Assembly: GCA_002388665.1 (NCBI GenBank)
Contig: DGMY01000081.1
Coordinates: 1 to 64,000 of the forward strand
DNA: 64,000 nucleotides
Reading direction: 5' to 3'
From: Opitutia bacterium UBA4506
GTDB taxonomy: Bacteria; Verrucomicrobiota; Verrucomicrobiia; Opitutales; Puniceicoccaceae
How positions within the stretch are numbered: the stretch's first letter is position 1; every line of letters starts with the position of its first letter. Under the pieces are notes generated by a model. It was not told where the DNA came from. It saw nothing but the letters and a program-made list of their open reading frames with translations, and did not search any database. The translations under genes and the position numbers were made by a program. This document shows, one piece after another, positions 59,614-64,000 of this stretch.

Positions 59614-60864
59614 TCAAGGATTGCGGCGTTCGACCGGGACTTCCTCCATATTCCCGAAGTCTTCAAAGACCTCTGGCCCAAAGCCTTCATCTGAATCCAG
59701 TTCTTCGGATTCAATCAATGTAGGAGTGGAGCTCGGAATAATTTCGGGGGCGGTAGGACCTTCGTCGTCTTCTTCAATCACCATGGTTTCACCACCCGCA
59801 TTGAAGGAATTAACAGGATCCGAAGCGCGCGGCGGCAAAATCATCTGCGAAGATGAGCTGGAAGGAGAAGGCGACAATTTTGAGGTAGACGAAGCTGGTT
59901 TTACCTTAATATCTGCACCGGCCCGCAAGCGGCGCGGATCATCCAGGCCATTGACGGAGAGCAGCTCGGCAGAACTCATACCGTATCGATTTGCGATCCC
60001 TGAGACGGTTTCTCCGCTTCGAACGGTGTGCACTGCGGTATATTGCGAAGGATCCACATCAACAGTCAGAACCTCTTCTTCCACTGCTGTCACCGTAATC
60101 TCGCCGGGCACAATCAACCGTTGTCCAATCCGAATACGGTCGCTGCTCATATTATTCAACCCCTTGATCCGAGAGACTGAGGTACCCGCCCGCACCGCGA
60201 TCTCAGAGAGAGTGTCCCCCCGACGAACTTCGTAGATGGTAGTTCCCGGAACGGTTTCTGTCTCCACAATCGTATCGGTAATGGTTTCGCTCCCGTAACC
60301 GGAAGGAACTAAAATCTCTTGTCCCACTTTGAGCTGACTGTCGCGGCTCATACCGTTTGCTTCGAGCAAAGCGGAAAACGATACGTTATAATCCTTCGAA
60401 AGTCCCCACATCGTGTCCCCACTCTGCACAGTGTACGGCACATAGGCCTCTTCCGTGGTCACAGTGACGATTTCTTCCGCGCCACTATTGAACCCATTCT
60501 GAAGCCCTGGATTGAACGGCGAGTCTCCACCGTCGGTGTAAAATTCATCGGAGGTTTCCGCAGAACCCATGTTCATTGAACCAGCCGCAGACGGGCGGGT
60601 TGGAACGGACCGAACTTTGGCGGCTCTGCCATCCTGACCGGATGTCGAAAATCCGCTATTGAATGAAGGATCAATATCCTTCGAGTCGACAGGCAACCCT
60701 TGTTCCTGGGCCAAAACCGCAGTGGGTACCGTGACGTTCTGTTTTGCTAATCGGTGCTCCTCCCATTGCCGGTCAATCGACTGACAGCCGGGCTGCAAGA
60801 GTAAGGCTCCGATTAGGAGAACGTGGCCAATAATAACGAGACTAAATACTTTGAAGAACTTCAT
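59614..60864 (-). CDS. Membrane-anchored protein with three LysM domains
   Basis: About 416 residues. An N-terminal hydrophobic anchor (FKVFSLVIIGHVLLIGALLL) ends in QPGC, a poor lipobox. A low-complexity stretch precedes three LysM domains at about 144-187 (YTVQSGDTMWGLSKDYNVSF), 211-253 (YEVRRGDTLSEIAVRAGTSV) and 278-322 (HTVRSGETVSGIANRYGMSS). The C-terminal 95 residues are Ser/Glu/Pro-rich. LysM binds GlcNAc in peptidoglycan, so this is likely a wall-binding division or scaffold protein. It lies between murD and ftsW, 70 and 50 bases from them, and should be expressed with the cluster. No catalytic domain is present. Confidence 0.85.
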   Translation of the reverse strand: MKFFKVFSLVIIGHVLLIGALLLQPGCQSIDRQWEEHRLAKQNVTVPTAVLAQEQGLPVDSKDIDPSFNSGFSTSGQDGRAAKVRSVPTRPSAAGSMNMGSAETSDEFYTDGGDSPFNPGLQNGFNSGAEEIVTVTTEEAYVPYTVQSGDTMWGLSKDYNVSFSALLEANGMSRDSQLKVGQEILVPSGYGSETITDTIVETETVPGTTIYEVRRGDTLSEIAVRAGTSVSRIKGLNNMSSDRIRIGQRLIVPGEITVTAVEEEVLTVDVDPSQYTAVHTVRSGETVSGIANRYGMSSAELLSVNGLDDPRRLRAGADIKVKPASSTSKLSPSPSSSSSQMILPPRASDPVNSFNAGGETMVIEEDDEGPTAPEIIPSSTPTLIESEELDSDEGFGPEVFEDFGNMEEVPVERRNP

Positions 60865-60933
60865 GTGCGAGCGGTGGAAAGATTCTTTGCGAGAGCACTC
60901 CTCAAGCAAACGTTAAATTCGATAATAATCGGT

Positions 60934-62217
60934 TTAGCGAGGGTTTAAAAGCTCCAAAACTACTCTCCGGTACACTTCCCCCCGATCTGCGTACCCCGAG
61001 AACTGATCAAAACTGGCAAAGCCCGGGCTGAACAGGATGGTGCCCCCTTCTCCAGAGCGGCGGAAGGCTGACCGAACAGCGGCATCCAGTCCCCCGTGAA
61101 TGACGACGGGCACCCCTTCCTGTTCCAATAGAAATGATAACTCGTCAGCGGTACCCCCGATCAGATCCGCCGTAGCGATTCGCCCCGCGATGGCCCGAGC
61201 GAACCGCGCGAGGTCGCCCCCCTTTGACAGTCCCCCTCCAATCCATGCGATCGGCCCCGAGACCGATTCGCATGCAGCCAATGCCGCGTGAAAATTTGTG
61301 GCCTTCGAGTCATTGACAAATCGGCGCCCGTGACCTTCCGCGATCGTCTCACATCGGTGACTCAACGGTTGAAATTCCAAGGCGCTCTCTTTCAGCCTGC
61401 CAGGATCACGGCCAGAATCAGTCCACCAGGATTGCGCCAACCGGTATAGGCGCGCATAGGGTTCAACCGCAAACAGTCCTCGCTCAATCGCGAAACCCTC
61501 CCCACAGTTGACGAGGATCAAATTGTCCGGCACGGCAAATCCAAACTGCTTTGCGTGAAATCCGACTTCTTGCTCCGCATAAACCGGGATGCCGCTAGCG
61601 ACCAATCTCCATTTTGCCTCGAAATAGTCCCGCATGGATGAATGCCAATCGAGGTGGTCCTCAGCGAAATTCGTCCAGAACGCCACATCTCCAGAAGGTT
61701 GGGCCCAATCGTGCAGTTGAAACGAGCTGACTTCCGCCGCGGCCCATTCTCTTTGGGGAGATTCCAGAGCACAAGATGAGAGCGGGGTTCCAATATTTCC
61801 GCAAGCCACCGCAGTTTCCCCGTTTCGATTCAGTGCCTGCTCCAACAGAGTGGTCAGAGTGGTTTTCCCATTCGTCCCAGTGACGCAGAGGAGCTCTCCG
61901 GCCCAAGCCGAGTGAGCAAACTCCATCTCCCCGAGAAGCGGGAGTCCACTTGCCTCCGCGAGTCGCCTCCACGGATGGCTGGGAGGAAACCCAGGGCTGA
62001 TCACCCCGAAACTATACTCCCCTCGCCGCGGTAAAAATACAGCGTTCGCACCGGAAACTTTTTCATCGAAAAGCTGAGGAACCAGCCCCTTCGATCGCAG
62101 CAAATCTGCTACCGCTTGCCCACTGAGCCCAGCCCCGAGCACGGGGATCGTAGTACCTTTTAGATCCTCAGAACGAACCCGCACGGAAGAGGAACAACTC
62201 TCCCCGCCCTCACTCAT
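60934..62217 (-). CDS. murD: UDP-N-acetylmuramoylalanine--D-glutamate ligase
   Basis: About 427 residues. N-terminal TTIPVLGAGLSGQAVADLLR, the Mur ligase P-loop LLCVTGTNGKTTLTTLLEQA, ACGNIGTPLSS, AEVSSFQLHDWAQP, FWTNFAEDHLDWHSSMRDYF with the carbamylated-Lys type EAKWRL, and the C-terminal NDSKATNFHAALAACESVSG and WIGGGLSKGGDLARF. It adds D-Glu to UDP-MurNAc-L-Ala. The ATG at 62217 overlaps the mraY stop (ATGA) and is preferred over a start at 62301 inside mraY. Confidence 0.93.
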   Translation of the reverse strand: MSEGGESCSSSVRVRSEDLKGTTIPVLGAGLSGQAVADLLRSKGLVPQLFDEKVSGANAVFLPRRGEYSFGVISPGFPPSHPWRRLAEASGLPLLGEMEFAHSAWAGELLCVTGTNGKTTLTTLLEQALNRNGETAVACGNIGTPLSSCALESPQREWAAAEVSSFQLHDWAQPSGDVAFWTNFAEDHLDWHSSMRDYFEAKWRLVASGIPVYAEQEVGFHAKQFGFAVPDNLILVNCGEGFAIERGLFAVEPYARLYRLAQSWWTDSGRDPGRLKESALEFQPLSHRCETIAEGHGRRFVNDSKATNFHAALAACESVSGPIAWIGGGLSKGGDLARFARAIAGRIATADLIGGTADELSFLLEQEGVPVVIHGGLDAAVRSAFRRSGEGGTILFSPGFASFDQFSGYADRGEVYRRVVLELLNPR

Positions 62218-63314
62218 CTCAAACGCAACGAGGCGAGGCCAGCAATCGCACACAGAAAGGAGATGATCCAGAAACGAATGACCACCTTGTTCTCGTTCCA
62301 TCCTTTCAATTCAAAGTGGTGATGGATCGGTGCCATGAGGAAGATTCGCTTGCGCCGGGTCTTGTAGGAACCGACTTGCAGAATGACCGACACAGCCTCG
62401 ACCACGAATATCCCTCCTACGATCACCAAGGTGAAGGGTTGGTGAATCATAAAAGCGATGATTCCAATGAGACCTCCAAGAGCTAAGGACCCCGTATCTC
62501 CCATAAAGACCTCCGCCGGATGGGCGTTGTACCAGAGGAATCCAAGACTCGCACCGAGCAAGGCAGAACAGAAAATCGCAAGCTCACCGGTTCCCGGCAA
62601 GAAGCTGATTAACAGGTAATCCGAGATAATCGCATTTCCTGCAAAATAGGCCATGGGCCCGATGGCCAGGGCGGAGGTCACCGTACAACCGATCGCTAAA
62701 CCGTCGATCCCATCTGTCAAATTGATCGCGTTACTGGAGCCCGCGAGGATCAAAAACAGGAATGGAAAGAGGATCCAGATCGGCATGGTCTCGACGACCA
62801 CGTCTTTGTAAAAAGGAAGCCACAATTCACGAATGCTCTCTGCGGTCATTGGATGCAGCAAAAGTATGGCCAGAGCTACCGCCGCGATCAACCCTTGCCC
62901 GAGGAGCTTGAGCCGACCGTTTAATCCGTCGCTGTTCTTACGGCTGACTTTTCGGTAGTCATCCGTAAAGCCAATTACCGTGAGCCCCGCATACACGAAC
63001 CAAGCAACAATTACATACACATTGGGCTTCGCAAAAAGGAAGACCGAGATCGAGATCGAGCTAAAGAGGATGAGCCCTCCCATGGTCGGCGTATCTTTCT
63101 TTCCGGAATGAAGCACTGCCAACTGTCCAACGACCTCCTCACTCCGGCCCGCCTCCTTCATTCGAAGGTTCCGAAGAAAACGAATGATTCGCGGACCCAG
63201 CACCAGGGCTAATATAAAGGAGAGCAATCCAGCCATGACCGCACGCACTGACAAATAGCCAAAAAGACGGAGCGGCCCCCAATAGGATTCAAACTGTTCG
63301 AGATAGGTAAGCAT
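62214..63314 (-). CDS. mraY: Phospho-N-acetylmuramoyl-pentapeptide-transferase
   Basis: 366 residues with ten membrane helices. Family motifs: HSGKKDTPTMGGLILFSSIS, the aspartate pair in VIGFTDDYRKVSRKNSDGLN, SNAINLTDGIDGLAIGCTVT, ASLGFLWYNAHPAEVFMGDT, GSLALGG and the terminal HHHFELKGWNENKVVIRFW. It transfers phospho-MurNAc-pentapeptide to undecaprenyl phosphate, forming lipid I. It starts six bases after the murF stop. Confidence 0.95.
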   Translation of the reverse strand: MLTYLEQFESYWGPLRLFGYLSVRAVMAGLLSFILALVLGPRIIRFLRNLRMKEAGRSEEVVGQLAVLHSGKKDTPTMGGLILFSSISISVFLFAKPNVYVIVAWFVYAGLTVIGFTDDYRKVSRKNSDGLNGRLKLLGQGLIAAVALAILLLHPMTAESIRELWLPFYKDVVVETMPIWILFPFLFLILAGSSNAINLTDGIDGLAIGCTVTSALAIGPMAYFAGNAIISDYLLISFLPGTGELAIFCSALLGASLGFLWYNAHPAEVFMGDTGSLALGGLIGIIAFMIHQPFTLVIVGGIFVVEAVSVILQVGSYKTRRKRIFLMAPIHHHFELKGWNENKVVIRFWIISFLCAIAGLASLRLR

Positions 63315-63320
63315 TCGACG

Positions 63321-64000
63321 TTAATTGATGGTTAGCGCAAGGGAATCCAGGATCGTTTCCAAGTGAAATTTTCGAGATCCTTTCAGAAATATTGGTCCTT
63401 GCGATGCTCCGATGGATTTCACTACGGAGGCGGCATCACTGGCCACCACAACAGCACCCGCTTCCCCGACTTTTTCGCGAAGATCCGGAGCCATTTCACT
63501 GGAGAGCCCACCCACGAGAAAAACGCTGTCTCCAGCACGAACCGGAAGGACTTTCGCAAGGTCTCGGTGCCAGCTGACACCATCTGCTCCCAGTTCCTCC
63601 ATGCCTCCTACTACCCAAATTCGCGGACCGCTCGGATATCGACGATCAAAGTAGTGAGCAGCATCCAGTACTGAGGAAGGATTCGCGTTGTAATAGTCTG
63701 CGTAAATCGTGCGCCCACCTGCAGTGAGAATCTCTCCTCTTTGGGTGGCGGGTTTCCAGGAACCCAGTCGGCGGACAATCTCTTCGTCTGGGATTCCTTC
63801 ATCCCGGGCTACAAGGGCGGCCAAACAGGCGTTCTCAATCATCCCTGCGGTCCCCTCCATCGATCCGAGGAGTACAGACTCCCTTCCCTTCGAATGAAGT
63901 GACACCAAGTCCTTTTCAACTCGATAAGACCAAGTAGTCCCGGGCAAAACCATTTCACTGCCAGATACATGGGGAAGCACCCACTGTACTCCTTTTGGAG
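63321..64000 (-). CDS. murF: UDP-N-acetylmuramoyl-tripeptide--D-alanyl-D-alanine ligase, partial (C-terminal part)
   Basis: About 226 codons, open to the window edge; the N-terminal half with the P-loop lies outside. Seen are GTAGMIENACLAALVARDEG, LGSWKPATQRGEILTAGGRT and IYADYYNANPSSVLDAAHYF (the DYYNANP signature of MurF), GPRIWVVGGMEELGADGVSW and FLKGSRKFHLETILDSL. It adds D-Ala-D-Ala made by Ddl to the UDP-MurNAc-tripeptide. It precedes mraY by six bases, the usual dcw order. Confidence 0.9.
   Translation of the reverse strand, partial: PKGVQWVLPHVSGSEMVLPGTTWSYRVEKDLVSLHSKGRESVLLGSMEGTAGMIENACLAALVARDEGIPDEEIVRRLGSWKPATQRGEILTAGGRTIYADYYNANPSSVLDAAHYFDRRYPSGPRIWVVGGMEELGADGVSWHRDLAKVLPVRAGDSVFLVGGLSSEMAPDLREKVGEAGAVVVASDAASVVKSIGASQGPIFLKGSRKFHLETILDSLALTIN

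Overview
The window looks like chromosome of a marine or aquatic Verrucomicrobiota bacterium, most likely class Opitutia (Opitutales/Puniceicoccales-like). This is inferred from gene content: two proteins with PEP-CTERM sorting tails, a DUF1080 sugar-hydrolase-type protein, a DUF4838 protein, an H-X9-DG pseudopilin, a MurC-MurB fusion and a very divergent FtsZ. Coding density is high, genes are often coupled by ATGA/GTGA overlaps, and Shine-Dalgarno sequences are mostly weak.

Left part (1-17 kb): a decayed fragment of a sugar dehydrogenase gene, a GPH-type sugar transporter coupled to a chalcone-isomerase-like secreted protein, a cytochrome c/PQQ-sugar-dehydrogenase fusion with an AguB-like amidohydrolase, the 2-oxoglutarate dehydrogenase genes odhA-odhB, a sulfotransferase, a Gfo/Idh/MocA oxidoreductase plus frameshifted DUF1080 gene facing a divergent AraC regulator, two unknown secreted or membrane proteins, and recQ.

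Middle (16-42 kb): two gamma-glutamyltransferase genes flank an NtrC-type sigma-54 activator. Its receiver domain lacks the phospho-acceptor Asp. TTGTTG-N6-CAACAA-like palindromes lie before and after the regulator gene, and sigma-54-like promoters precede both neighbouring transcription units (pseudopilin-GGT on one side; dehydrogenase, PEP-CTERM protein, unknown protein, NhaC antiporter and GGT on the other). This is the most coherent candidate regulatory system here. It is followed by tRNA-Arg(CCG), a DUF4838 protein, a complete TolC-adaptor-RND efflux operon, a GluR0-type ligand-gated potassium channel, mdh, a dGTPase, an SNase-HhH fusion and a RAYT-like HUH transposase.

Right part (42-64 kb): a giant glycine-rich surface protein (about 2,030 residues in two frames) whose repeats resemble autotransporter passengers but which ends in a PEP-CTERM tail. 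The reading frame breaks in a run of six G, which would suit phase variation or a sequencing error. Then come phzF-GNAT, a small lipoprotein, and the division and cell-wall (dcw) cluster on the minus strand in the order murF (cut by the window edge)-mraY-murD-LysM-ftsW-murG-murC/murB-ddl-ftsQ-ftsA-ftsZ, in which nearly every pair overlaps or is closely spaced. FtsZ has lost the normal tubulin GTP-binding signature but keeps the FtsA-binding tail.
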